Positions 1-7,435 of a stretch of 9,898 nucleotides of DNA are shown here, piece by piece. The notes under the pieces were generated by a model. The model did not search any database. It was not told where the DNA came from and was given only the letters and a program-made list of their open reading frames with translations. Both the position numbers and the translations under genes were made by a program. The first letter of the stretch is position 1, and each line of letters begins with the position of its first letter. This DNA comes from Eubacterium sp. (GTDB lineage: Bacteria; Bacillota; Clostridia; Lachnospirales; Lachnospiraceae), in the NCBI GenBank assembly GCA_020844525.1, contig JAJGAH010000054.1, positions 1 to 9,898 of the forward strand, read 5' to 3'.

Positions 1-668
1 ATTGTATCTATTTCATCTCCAAAGAACTCAACCCGGATACCGAAATCGCTCTCATCTGCCGGAACAATGTCCAGCACATCGCCGTGGACCCGGAAGGTCC
101 CTCGATGGAAATCAATCTCATTCCGCTCATATTGAATATCAATCAGTCTTCTGATCACTTCGTCCCGGTCGATCTGCATGCCCGGCCGAAGGCCGATGAT
201 CATCCTCTCATAGTCCTTCGGGCTTCCCAGACCATAGATACATGAAACGGAAGAGACAACGATCACGTCCTTCCGTTCGATCAGTGCAGACGTGGCCGAA
301 AGACGGAGCTTATCAATCTCCTCATTTCTTGAAGAATCCTTCGCAATATATGTATCGGAAGATGGAACATAAGCCTCCGGCTGATAATAATCATAGTAGG
401 AGACAAAATATTCCACTGCGTTCTCCGGGAAAAACTCCTTGAACTCACTGTACAACTGCGCCGCGAGGGTTTTATTATGCGCGATCACCAGTGTCGGCTT
501 CTGAAGTCTTGCAATGACATTGGCCATGGTAAATGTCTTACCGGATCCTGTAGCACCCAGCAGGGTCTCACACTGATTTCCCTCCTGAAAGCCCTTCACA
601 AGCTTCTCAATGGCCTGCGGCTGGTCGCCTGTGGGCTGATAATCGGAATGCAGGATAAATTGTGACAT
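1..668 (-). CDS. uvrB: UvrABC excinuclease subunit B, N-terminal part (cut by window edge)
   Basis: UvrB is the DNA-damage-verifying helicase-like subunit of the cytoplasmic UvrABC nucleotide excision repair complex; it is loaded by UvrA and recruits UvrC. The visible 222 codons begin [20 protein letters not shown], a typical UvrB start. Walker A is GATGSGKT at residues 38-45. The tyrosine-rich beta-hairpin that clamps one DNA strand ([10 protein letters not shown]) is at about 91-100, followed by the conserved stretch [20 protein letters not shown]. The frame stays open to position 1, so roughly two thirds of a normal 650-670-residue protein lies outside the window. The ATG at 668 has an AAAGGAGA ribosome site about 5 bases upstream. 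The gene starts 30 bp after the S41 protease gene ends, with no terminator between, so the two are probably co-transcribed. I see no obvious promoter or SOS operator in the short gap. Confidence 0.97.
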   Translation of the reverse strand, partial: MSQFILHSDYQPTGDQPQAIEKLVKGFQEGNQCETLLGATGSGKTFTMANVIARLQKPTLVIAHNKTLAAQLYSEFKEFFPENAVEYFVSYYDYYQPEAYVPSSDTYIAKDSSRNEEIDKLRLSATSALIERKDVIVVSSVSCIYGLGSPKDYERMIIGLRPGMQIDRDEVIRRLIDIQYERNEIDFHRGTFRVHGDVLDIVPADESDFGIRVEFFGDEIDT

Positions 669-698
669 ACTTTCTCCTTTTATAAATAAGAGAACAGC

Positions 699-2021
699 TC
701 AGGAAGATGCCGATGTAACTGATTCATCTTCATCATCACCGGAACTGCTGTAATTCTCCTCTGTACCATGATATTCCTTCAGTATTTCCTTTACCGTCTT
801 TCCGGATATTTCTTCCCTGACCACTGCAGAAGCTGTATCAAGCACGGTATCCGACGCACTGTCTTCAGATTGCTCAACAGAAATATTCGGTGTGATTCCC
901 GAGCTGTTGATATCATTATGCTTAGGCGTATAGTAGTGAGTGGTGGTAATTTTCAGGACACTCCCATCGGACAGCGTATAGGAATCCTGTTCTATGCCCT
1001 TCCCGTACGTTGTTGACCCGACAGCTATTCCGACACCATAATCCAGAACCGCACCTGTAAACATTTCCGATGCGCTGGCAGTATTTTCATTAACCAGAAG
1101 TACTATGGGCAGATCAATCTGATTGTCTGTATCATTGGTACGTTCTCTTTCCTCGCCATTTCGATCCTGCTCATAAACAAGTGTGCCCTTTGGCAGAAAC
1201 TGCCGCAGCGTATCGCAGCAGGCGCTGACCAGCCCTCCGAGATTATCCCGAAGATCGATCACCAGACCCTGCATGCCTTCCTTCTGCAGCTGGGCAAGCG
1301 CATCCCCGAACTGTTCAGAGGTAAGCCTGTTAAAACCTGCAATCTGAATGTAACCGATCTTGTCCTTCAGCATAGACCCTTTAACAACTTCTTTTTTGAT
1401 TGTCTCCTTTGTCAGCGTAAGATCCAGCTTCTGGTCTGTACCCTCTCTTTCGATCGTCAACGTCACCGTGTCCCCGCCGTTCTGAATCAGCTTGACCGCA
1501 TCAGAGGAAGTCATATCTGCCGTGCTTTCCCCATTCAGGGTGACAATCAGGTCCCCCTCCAGGATCTCCGCCTTCTGTGCAGGAGAGTCGTCTGAAACGG
1601 ATTCCACCTCCAGAGCATTCCTGTCCTCATTTTTTGAGATGGTGATACCGATACCCTTCATCTGACCATCATTTGACATTTTTATTGCCTTGTACTGCTC
1701 AGCCGTATAATAGGTTGAATATTTATCTTCCAGTCCTGAAACCATACCGAGGTACATGCTGTCCGTCTCCGCCTGTGTATCAGCATCATTCAGATAATAT
1801 TTCTGAATAATTTCCTGTATCTCTCTGGTCTTCCGGAAAGCAGAAAGACTGGAAGGAGAATCCGGAGAAGAGGAAGGACCAATATGCAGATATGCCCAAA
1901 AGCAGGCTGAGCCGATCACAGCCATAGTAAGCATGCCTGCCACAAAGGATTTCCAGTTTTTCCTGATATGTGCAGATAGCCGGGAAAGTCTCTGATGATT
2001 ATGTTCTGTATTTACTGCCAT
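699..2021 (-). CDS. S41 family carboxyl-terminal processing protease (CtpA/CtpB-like)
   Basis: This is a membrane-anchored serine protease of the C-terminal processing family, 440 residues, expected to act outside the membrane on exported or wall-associated proteins. Residues 1-25 are charged and probably cytoplasmic; 26-47 form one membrane segment. A PDZ domain spans about 115-200 (MKGIGITISK onward, with a GDLIVTLNG core). The S41 catalytic domain follows: Ser316 in NTASASEMF, Lys341 in TTYGKG, and Gln345 four residues later. These spacings match the Ser/Lys/Gln triad known from B. subtilis CtpB. The C-terminus (about 420-440) is a Ser/Asp/Glu-rich tail. The ATG at 2021 is preceded by AAAAGGTAGGA. 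The gene sits after the ftsX terminator and 30 bp before uvrB. In B. subtilis a Ctp protease is also encoded next to ftsEX, so a wall or division role is plausible, but the substrate is unknown. Confidence 0.93.
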   Translation of the reverse strand: MAVNTEHNHQRLSRLSAHIRKNWKSFVAGMLTMAVIGSACFWAYLHIGPSSSPDSPSSLSAFRKTREIQEIIQKYYLNDADTQAETDSMYLGMVSGLEDKYSTYYTAEQYKAIKMSNDGQMKGIGITISKNEDRNALEVESVSDDSPAQKAEILEGDLIVTLNGESTADMTSSDAVKLIQNGGDTVTLTIEREGTDQKLDLTLTKETIKKEVVKGSMLKDKIGYIQIAGFNRLTSEQFGDALAQLQKEGMQGLVIDLRDNLGGLVSACCDTLRQFLPKGTLVYEQDRNGEERERTNDTDNQIDLPIVLLVNENTASASEMFTGAVLDYGVGIAVGSTTYGKGIEQDSYTLSDGSVLKITTTHYYTPKHNDINSSGITPNISVEQSEDSASDTVLDTASAVVREEISGKTVKEILKEYHGTEENYSSSGDDEDESVTSASS

Positions 2022-2110
2022 ATTAGCACGTCCTACCTTTTAATAACAGCTCTGGCCGCTCTGTATCCGTGTGATTTTTTGGGATACTCCCGCCTGACAT
2101 GAATCTGAAG

Positions 2111-2172
2111 AAAAAACCCCGTCCTTTTCCGTCCGGCACCTTTGAAAGAGGCCAAATGAAAAAGGCGGGGTT
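2111..2172 (-). terminator. Rho-independent terminator after ftsX
   Basis: On the minus strand AACCCCGCCTTTT (2172-2160) pairs with AAAAGGACGGGGTT (2128-2115) with a single bulged base. A run of six T (2116-2111) follows. The roughly 30-base loop contains a second imperfect hairpin (GGCCTCTTT / AAAGGTGCC). It lies about 30 bp past the ftsX stop and separates ftsEX from the S41 protease-uvrB unit. Confidence 0.85.
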
Positions 2173-2202
2173 GCATGAAAAGCATGCCAGGTTCTTACTG
2201 GC

Positions 2203-3123
2203 TCAGACCTTCAGATGTTTATGAATTGCAGCCAGTGACCCGATCAGGGCAATGCCAACGCCCAGAATTATTCCTACTGGAAGCAGAATACGGTATACCG
2301 CATTGACAGGAAGAAGTCCATTCATAAAGTTTCCAAGTACACTGAACCTGGAAAGGATATAGCCTACGGCCTTATTATATACAAAATAAATGATGACCAG
2401 CGGAATCGCAGCACCAATCAGTCCGATCAGAATACCTTCAAGAATAAACGGCAGCCGGACAAACGCGTTCGTCGCTCCAATCAGCTTCTGAATCGCAATT
2501 TCCTCTTTGCGGACATTGATACCGACGGTAACCGTATTGTTGATGAGAAAGGCCGAAACTACAAGAAGAATCAGGATAATAATGATAGAAATTGTGGCAA
2601 TCAGCCGGTTCATCGTTGACAGGGTTGTGGACGCCTGTTCACTCCGGTTCACCTGACGCACACCATCGAGACTGGTGATATAATCATATAATGTATCCTG
2701 CTGCTCAACCTTATTCGGATATACTTCAAAATGTGCACTGTTTGCAAGAGGGTTATCGTTATTGTTCTTCCATCCCTCAGCAGCCTCTGTATTGTCTCCG
2801 AAATACTGCTTGGAAAAAATATCCCATGCCTGATCGGAGGATACGTAACGCATTTCCTTTATCAGGTCTGTCTCCTTGCTGATTTCCGATCCGATCCGGT
2901 CAATCCCGGCCTGGTCCACGTCCTCATTAAAGAACACCGTCATTCCGACATTAGTCTCAACGTTTCGCAAAATATACGAGAAATTCAGCACGATGGAGAA
3001 AAATACACCAAAAATAAAAATACATGCAGACATAGTTGCAATGGAGGCCAGCGAGAACATCTTGTTTCTTACAATATTTTTCGCACCCTGACCTGCATTG
3101 TAACAAATACTTCTAATCTTCAA
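2203..3123 (-). CDS. ftsX: Cell division ABC transporter permease FtsX
   Basis: FtsX is the integral membrane partner of the FtsE ATPase. Together they pass ATP-driven signals across the membrane to peptidoglycan hydrolases at division or elongation sites. The protein shows the family layout: a short cytoplasmic N-terminus, a membrane segment in FSLASIATMSACIFIFG, a large extracytoplasmic loop of roughly 110 residues, then three further membrane segments around LIATISIIIILILLVV, FILEGILIGLIGAAIPLV and LLPVGIILGVGIALIG. I chose the TTG at 3123, giving MKIRSICYNAGQG and 306 residues. The family usually starts MKIR, and AGGAAGGTGG lies 5 bases before this TTG. The alternative GTG at 3132 lies inside that ribosome site. 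The gene overlaps ftsE by 11 bp, indicating translational coupling, and ends about 30 bp before a terminator. No M23-type hydrolase gene follows, although many clostridial ftsEX loci have one. Confidence 0.95.
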   Translation of the reverse strand: MKIRSICYNAGQGAKNIVRNKMFSLASIATMSACIFIFGVFFSIVLNFSYILRNVETNVGMTVFFNEDVDQAGIDRIGSEISKETDLIKEMRYVSSDQAWDIFSKQYFGDNTEAAEGWKNNNDNPLANSAHFEVYPNKVEQQDTLYDYITSLDGVRQVNRSEQASTTLSTMNRLIATISIIIILILLVVSAFLINNTVTVGINVRKEEIAIQKLIGATNAFVRLPFILEGILIGLIGAAIPLVIIYFVYNKAVGYILSRFSVLGNFMNGLLPVNAVYRILLPVGIILGVGIALIGSLAAIHKHLKV

Positions 3124-3799
3124 TATAACCACCTTCCTGTTCGTCGCTCACAATAACGCCCTTACGCAGCCGGATGACACGCTTCTTCATCTTGTTAACG
3201 ATTTCACGGTTATGGGTAACTACTACAACGGTGGTTCCACGCATATTGATTTCTTCCAGCAGCTCCATGATCTCGGCAGAATTCTTCGGATCCAGATTAC
3301 CGGTCGGCTCATCAGCAAGAAGAATATCCGGGCGGTTTACAAGTGCTCTCGCAAGCGCCACTCTCTGCTGTTCGCCACCGGAAAGTTCCTTCGGATAGGA
3401 GCGGTATTTTGTAGCTAGGCCTACCAGGGTAAGTACCTCCGGCACTCTTTTCTTGATGATCCGATTTGGCTTCTCAATGACACGCTGCGCAAACGCAACA
3501 TTTTCATACACATTCCGGTCCTTCAGCAGACGGAAGTCCTGGAAGACAACGCCCAACCCTCTGCGGTATTTGGCAACCTTACTGCTTTTCATCCGGTTCA
3601 GATTGTGGCCGTTGATAATAATCCTGCCAGACGTCGGACTGAGCTCCTTAAGCATCAGCTCAATCATTGTGGTCTTGCCGGAGCCGCTGTTGCCGACAAT
3701 AAATACAAATTCCCCTTTATCAATGTTCAAAGATACATGATCAATGGCAGGCGTCTGTCCTTTGTCATAGATCTTTGTGACATTTTCAAATGTTATCAT
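3113..3799 (-). CDS. ftsE: Cell division ATP-binding protein FtsE
   Basis: FtsE is the cytoplasmic ATPase of the FtsEX complex, which controls extracellular peptidoglycan hydrolysis through FtsX. All nucleotide-binding elements are present: Walker A GNSGSGKT at 36-43, Q-loop Gln87 in VVFQDFRLL, signature LSGGEQQ at 139-145, Walker B ILLADE at 159-164 with catalytic Glu164, then PTGNLD, and H-loop His196 in VVVTHN. The length of 228 residues is normal for FtsE, and the VVFQDFRLL stretch is characteristic of it. The ATG at 3799 is preceded by CAGGAGGAG about 6 bases upstream. The gene begins 37 bp after the CdaR-type regulator ends, with no terminator between, and overlaps ftsX. The three genes are therefore probably one transcript. 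Confidence 0.97.
   Translation of the reverse strand: MITFENVTKIYDKGQTPAIDHVSLNIDKGEFVFIVGNSGSGKTTMIELMLKELSPTSGRIIINGHNLNRMKSSKVAKYRRGLGVVFQDFRLLKDRNVYENVAFAQRVIEKPNRIIKKRVPEVLTLVGLATKYRSYPKELSGGEQQRVALARALVNRPDILLADEPTGNLDPKNSAEIMELLEEINMRGTTVVVVTHNREIVNKMKKRVIRLRKGVIVSDEQEGGYIED
3129..3138 (-). promoter_or_regulatory. Ribosome binding site that fixes the ftsX TTG start
   Basis: AGGAAGGTGG on the minus strand, 5 bases before the TTG at 3123 and inside the end of ftsE. It contains the competing GTG (3132-3130), which has no properly spaced ribosome site of its own. Confidence 0.7.
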
Positions 3800-3836
3800 T
3801 TACACTCCTCCTGCAGCACATACGGAGACATTTCTA

Positions 3837-4928
3837 TCAGTAATCGAGCGTCTCCATATACTTCATATACTTTACAACCATAAGCGCGATTTTGAAAGTA
3901 ATGGCATCTTCAAAGACTCTCAGGTCCAGGCCGGTACTCTTCTGCAGCTTGTCCAGCCGGTATACAAGGGTATTTCTGTGAATATAAAGCTGTCTGGATG
4001 TCTCTGAGACATTCAGATTGTTCTCAAAGAACTTGTTGATCGTAGTCAGGGTCTCTTCATCAAAATCATCCGGTGATTTGTTTGCAAAAATCTCCTTAAT
4101 GAACATTTTGCACAATGGAATCGGAAGCTGATAGATGAGGCGGCCGATACCAAGCTGGTTATAGGCATATACATCCTTTCCGTCAGAAAAGATCTTGCCT
4201 ACATCCATTGCCATCTTGGCTTCCTTGTAGGAACGGGAAACCTCCTTCAGCTCCTTTACAATCGTTCCGAACGCAATATGCGCATCACCCTCCGGATCCC
4301 TGCCTACAACATCGAGAATGTAATTTGCAAAATTCTCTGCCTCGGCATACCCGTCCTCTTCCTCCAGCTCCTTCACAATGATGACACTCTTCTCATCAAT
4401 TGCAGTGATGAAATCAGACGGTTTTCCGTTGATTGTATTCCGGATGGTTTCCAGATTACCCTGGTGGTCTCTCTCATCCGAGGTCTCCAGAATATAAACC
4501 ACCCTTCTCGCATCCGGTGTGATATGAAGCTTCTTGGCACGATTATAGATATCAACCAGCAGGAGATTATCGAGAAGAAGATTCTTGATGAAATTATCCT
4601 TGTCGAAACGCTCCTTGTAGGCAGTCAGAAGACCCTCCAGCTGAAAAACAGCCATTTTGCCTACCAGAAGGTTTTCATCACCGGTTCCCTGGGCGAGCAA
4701 AATGAATTCAAGCTGATGTTCGTCATAGACCTTGAAAAACTGAACACCGCGGATGGTCTGGGAATCTGCCTGCGACTGAGCAAAATCCAACAGATCATCT
4801 CTTTCAGCCTCCATAACGGACGATGTAGAAACCAGAAGCTTTCCGGCTGTATCATATACACCAAAGTCCATTTTGGAGATGTTTTTCAGGCCTTCAATTG
4901 TGCTTTGCAGAATCTGATTTGAAATCAT
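3837..4928 (-). CDS. CdaR-family transcriptional regulator (putative sugar-diacid recognition domain, PucR-type HTH)
   Basis: This is a DNA-binding regulator of the CdaR/PucR group, 363 residues. The N-terminal part (about 1-125, starting MISNQILQSTIEGL) resembles the putative sugar-diacid recognition domain. The middle (about 140-255) fits the degenerate GGDEF-like domain of CdaR proteins. The C-terminal part (about 296-352: NKFFENNLNVSETSRQLYIH, then RNTLVYRLDKLQ) is the PucR-type helix-turn-helix. I chose the ATG at 4928 because GAGGG lies 7 bases upstream; an in-frame ATG at 4946 would add MKEGSN but has no ribosome site. The gene is 37 bp upstream of ftsE and probably co-transcribed with ftsEX. 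The true ligand is unknown: naming it a sugar diacid is only family inference. Two promoters and several repeats lie upstream, which would fit autoregulation. An enzyme role is unlikely. Confidence 0.88.
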   Translation of the reverse strand: MISNQILQSTIEGLKNISKMDFGVYDTAGKLLVSTSSVMEAERDDLLDFAQSQADSQTIRGVQFFKVYDEHQLEFILLAQGTGDENLLVGKMAVFQLEGLLTAYKERFDKDNFIKNLLLDNLLLVDIYNRAKKLHITPDARRVVYILETSDERDHQGNLETIRNTINGKPSDFITAIDEKSVIIVKELEEEDGYAEAENFANYILDVVGRDPEGDAHIAFGTIVKELKEVSRSYKEAKMAMDVGKIFSDGKDVYAYNQLGIGRLIYQLPIPLCKMFIKEIFANKSPDDFDEETLTTINKFFENNLNVSETSRQLYIHRNTLVYRLDKLQKSTGLDLRVFEDAITFKIALMVVKYMKYMETLDY

Positions 4929-4934
4929 GTTGCT

Positions 4935-4943
4935 ACCCTCTTT
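4935..4943 (-). promoter_or_regulatory. Ribosome binding site deciding the regulator start
   Basis: AAAGAGGGT on the minus strand; GAGGG is 7 bases from the ATG at 4928. It overlaps the first codons of the longer reading (ATG 4946), which argues against that longer start. Confidence 0.65.
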
Positions 4944-4961
4944 CATTTATCACTGCTGAAA

Positions 4962-4997
4962 ATTGCGTTTTCTTATTTTTCGCGATCCAAACGCAAT
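4962..4997. repeat. 9-bp perfect inverted repeat in the regulator leader
   Basis: ATTGCGTTT (4962-4970) and AAACGCAAT (4989-4997), 18-base spacer. It lies downstream of both candidate promoters and 34-69 bases before the regulator's start codon. It could be an operator with two half-sites or an RNA hairpin in the leader. Confidence 0.8.
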
Positions 4998-5056
4998 CAA
5001 ACAACTACATTCTATAATAAATGACACAAAAATGGAAGCATATTTGTGCAACTTTT

Positions 5057-5085
5057 TATATAAAACACAGACACTGCACTCACAA
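5057..5085 (-). promoter_or_regulatory. Candidate sigma-A promoter P2 for the regulator-ftsEX operon
   Basis: TTGTGA (5085-5080) and TATATA (5062-5057) on the minus strand, 17 bases apart, about 46 bp downstream of P1. The -10 is acceptable and the -35 is weaker. Confidence 0.5.
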
Positions 5086-5102
5086 CTCTGATCAACGTAC
5101 GA

Positions 5103-5131
5103 ATTGTAACACTTTTGTAAATTAATTGCAA
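5103..5131 (-). promoter_or_regulatory. Candidate sigma-A promoter P1 for the regulator-ftsEX operon
   Basis: TTGCAA (5131-5126) and TACAAT (5108-5103) on the minus strand, separated by exactly 17 bases. The -10 matches the consensus at 5 of 6 positions. It lies about 175 bp upstream of the regulator's start codon. Confidence 0.6.
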
Positions 5132-5203
5132 CCTTTCCTGCAGGGGATTATCCGCAGATCCGCCTTCCGGACATCATCAATTACATTTGGTGCACTGTTG
5201 CAG

Positions 5204-5234
5204 AATGAAAGCATACAGATGCAATGAAAGCATA
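5204..5234. repeat. 12-bp direct repeat upstream of the regulator promoters
   Basis: AATGAAAGCATA occurs at 5204-5215 and again at 5223-5234, a 19-base period (about two helical turns). It lies between the glutamine synthetase terminator and promoter P1. Confidence 0.8.
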
Positions 5235-5243
5235 ATGATGTAA

Positions 5244-5281
5244 GAAAAAACTGCTGTGCTGCACGCTCCAGCACAACAGTT
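5244..5281 (-). terminator. Rho-independent terminator after glutamine synthetase
   Basis: On the minus strand ACTGTTGTGCTG (5280-5269) pairs with CAGCACAGCAGT (5261-5250) over 12 base pairs including one G-U. The loop is 7 bases and six T follow (5250-5245). It lies about 30 bp past the stop codon. Confidence 0.93.
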
Positions 5282-5308
5282 CTGAATACAAACGATCAGT
5301 CCATTCTA

Positions 5309-7435
5309 TCAGACCTCAAACAGCAGGTCCCCGTAGGACGGCATCGGCCACAATGACTTGTCAACAATCTGTTCAAGCTCATCGATTGGCCTGCGCAGTG
5401 CCTCCATGGCAGGAGTTACCTGATCATGGCAGAACTTAGCCTGTTCTCTGCCGCGTGCCATCGTATTCGCTCTGGTATCAACATCCGCAAGAGCGTGCAG
5501 CGCATCCATGCTCTCCTTCAGCAGTCTGCTTGTCTGAGAAAGAAGCTCTGTCTGTACTGACACCTCATCAACACCGGCCGCACGGACTGCATTGATGGAA
5601 TCTGCCAGTGAAGTTGTGTAGCGGATCACAGCAGGAAGAAGACGTTTGCTGGCAATGTTCATCATTGCCTTTGCTTCAATATTGATGGTTTTCGCATAAT
5701 TCTCATATTTGATCTCTAATCTTGACTCCAGCTCCGTTCTCGTAAATACGTGGAACTTTTCATACATCTGAATGGTCTTTTCCGATACAAGCTCCGGAAT
5801 TGCATCCACCTCGCAGGTGATGTTTGGAAGTCCCCGACGCTTTGCTTCTTCTACCCAGGCATCAGAATAGCCGTCTCCATTGAAAATAATACGCTGATGC
5901 TCTGTAAAATTCTTTGTGATCAGGTCATGAACTGCCTTGGAAAAATCCTCTGCCTTTTCCAGCTCATCACAAGCCTCGGAGAAAGCTTCAGCCACAATCG
6001 TATTCAGCACAACATTCGGCTCAGCGATAGAATCCTGGGAACCAACCATACGGAACTCAAATTTGTTGCCCGTAAAGGCAAAGGGTGATGTCCTGTTCCG
6101 GTCAGTTGCATCCTTGTACAGATCCGGCAGACTCGAAACGCCTGTGGAAAGACGCTCGCCCTTCAGGCTGCGCTTTGCATCTCCGGTACTGATCAGCTGC
6201 TCTACAACATCCTCCAGCTGTTCGCCCAGAAAAACAGACAGAATAGCCGGCGGCGCCTCATTGGCACCCAGTCTGTGATCATTGCCCGGATCAGCGGCAG
6301 ACTCACGAAGCAGTCCGGCATGCTCATCCACTGCTTTGATAATACAGGAAAGAATCAGTAGAAACTGACTGTTCTCATGAGGCTTCTTCCCAGGATCCAG
6401 AAGGTTAATACCGTCATCTGTCGTAAGAGACCAGTTGTCATGTTTTCCGGAACCATTTACGCCTTCAAATGGCTTTTCATGCAGCAGACATTTCAATCCA
6501 TGTTTTCTGGCTACCCGCTTTAAGGTCTGCATGACCAGATGGTTGTCATCCGTCGCAACATTTGCCTCGGAATAGATCACTGCCAGCTCATGCTGTCCGG
6601 GTGCAACCTCATTGTGCTCTGTCTTTGCTGTGACACCCATCTTCCAGAGCTCTATATCCACATCCTTCATAAAAGCAGCAATCCGCGGCTGGATAATTCC
6701 AAAATAGTGATCATCCATCTCCTGTCCCTTTGCCGGCATTGTGCCAAACAGAGTACGCCCGGTGTAGATCAGGTCCTTTCTCTGCAGATATTTTTTCTCA
6801 TCAACGATAAAATATTCCTGCTCTGCACCTACAGATGGTGTCACCTTTTTAGACGTCGTATTTCCAAAAAGTCTCAGCAGACGGATAGATTCACGGTTGA
6901 TGACCTGCATGGAACGCAGAAGCGGTGTCTTCTGGTCCAGTGCCTCACCTGTGTAGGAACAGAAGGCCGTCGGTATACAAAGCGTAGCACCACCGGCATC
7001 CTGACGGATGAAGGCAGGCGAGGTGCAGTCCCATGCGGTATAACCACGTGCCTCAAATGTAGCGCGAAGACCCCCGGACGGGAAGGATGAAGCATCCGGC
7101 TCACCCTTGATCAGCTCCTTGCCGGAAAAGCTCATCAACGTCTTGCCTGAGGGAAGCGGAGAAGTGATAAAGGAATCATGTTTCTCAGCTGTAAGACCAT
7201 TTAACGGCTGAAACCAGTGGGTATAATGGGTAGCTCCCTTCTCAATGGCCCATTCCTTCATCTCATGCGCAATTACATCGGCAGTATCCAGATCCAGGTC
7301 TCCGCCCTCATTGATGATCTTCTTCAGCTTTGCATATACCTTTTTGGGAAGACGTTCCTGCATGGATGCATCATTAAAAACCAGCTCACCAAAAATATCT
7401 GCTGGGTTCACATAGGGATTATAGTCGACTGTCAT
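5309..7435 (-). CDS. glnN: Glutamine synthetase type III (GlnN)
   Basis: It makes glutamine from glutamate, ammonia and ATP in the cytoplasm, the main route of ammonia assimilation when nitrogen is scarce. The length of 708 residues is typical of type III enzymes and far above the roughly 440-470 of types I and II. Type III signatures are visible: SFPSGGLRATFEARGY near 117-132 and the active-site segment GAEQEYF at 203-209. NEVAPGQHE follows at 275-283, GKHDNWS at 330-336, GANEAPPA at 390-397, RNRTSPFAF at 447-455 and FEFRM at 459-463. The C-terminal part is largely helical. The ATG at 7435 has AAGGAGG 5 bases upstream; an overlapping ATG 4 bases earlier is out of frame. The gene appears to be a single-gene unit, with a leader of about 240 bases upstream and a strong terminator downstream. 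No glnR or P-II gene is adjacent. Confidence 0.97.
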   Translation of the reverse strand: MTVDYNPYVNPADIFGELVFNDASMQERLPKKVYAKLKKIINEGGDLDLDTADVIAHEMKEWAIEKGATHYTHWFQPLNGLTAEKHDSFITSPLPSGKTLMSFSGKELIKGEPDASSFPSGGLRATFEARGYTAWDCTSPAFIRQDAGGATLCIPTAFCSYTGEALDQKTPLLRSMQVINRESIRLLRLFGNTTSKKVTPSVGAEQEYFIVDEKKYLQRKDLIYTGRTLFGTMPAKGQEMDDHYFGIIQPRIAAFMKDVDIELWKMGVTAKTEHNEVAPGQHELAVIYSEANVATDDNHLVMQTLKRVARKHGLKCLLHEKPFEGVNGSGKHDNWSLTTDDGINLLDPGKKPHENSQFLLILSCIIKAVDEHAGLLRESAADPGNDHRLGANEAPPAILSVFLGEQLEDVVEQLISTGDAKRSLKGERLSTGVSSLPDLYKDATDRNRTSPFAFTGNKFEFRMVGSQDSIAEPNVVLNTIVAEAFSEACDELEKAEDFSKAVHDLITKNFTEHQRIIFNGDGYSDAWVEEAKRRGLPNITCEVDAIPELVSEKTIQMYEKFHVFTRTELESRLEIKYENYAKTINIEAKAMMNIASKRLLPAVIRYTTSLADSINAVRAAGVDEVSVQTELLSQTSRLLKESMDALHALADVDTRANTMARGREQAKFCHDQVTPAMEALRRPIDELEQIVDKSLWPMPSYGDLLFEV

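Larger units (their letters stand above)
4929..5243 (-). other. Regulatory gap between glutamine synthetase terminator and regulator gene
   Basis: About 315 AT-rich bases without a credible gene. Going towards the regulator it holds a 12-base direct repeat (5204-5234), a GCGGAT pair 8 bases apart (5150-5163), two candidate sigma-A promoters, and a 9-base perfect inverted repeat (4962-4997) about 35 bases before the start codon. The 5' leader from the upstream promoter would be about 170 bases long. I recognise no known riboswitch in it. Confidence 0.6.

Noticed and set aside
4278..4922. A 214-codon plus-strand open frame opposite the CdaR-type regulator
   Set aside because: It lies wholly antisense to a well-supported gene. 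Its protein has no recognisable motif and there is no ribosome site worth noting. It is a codon-bias shadow.
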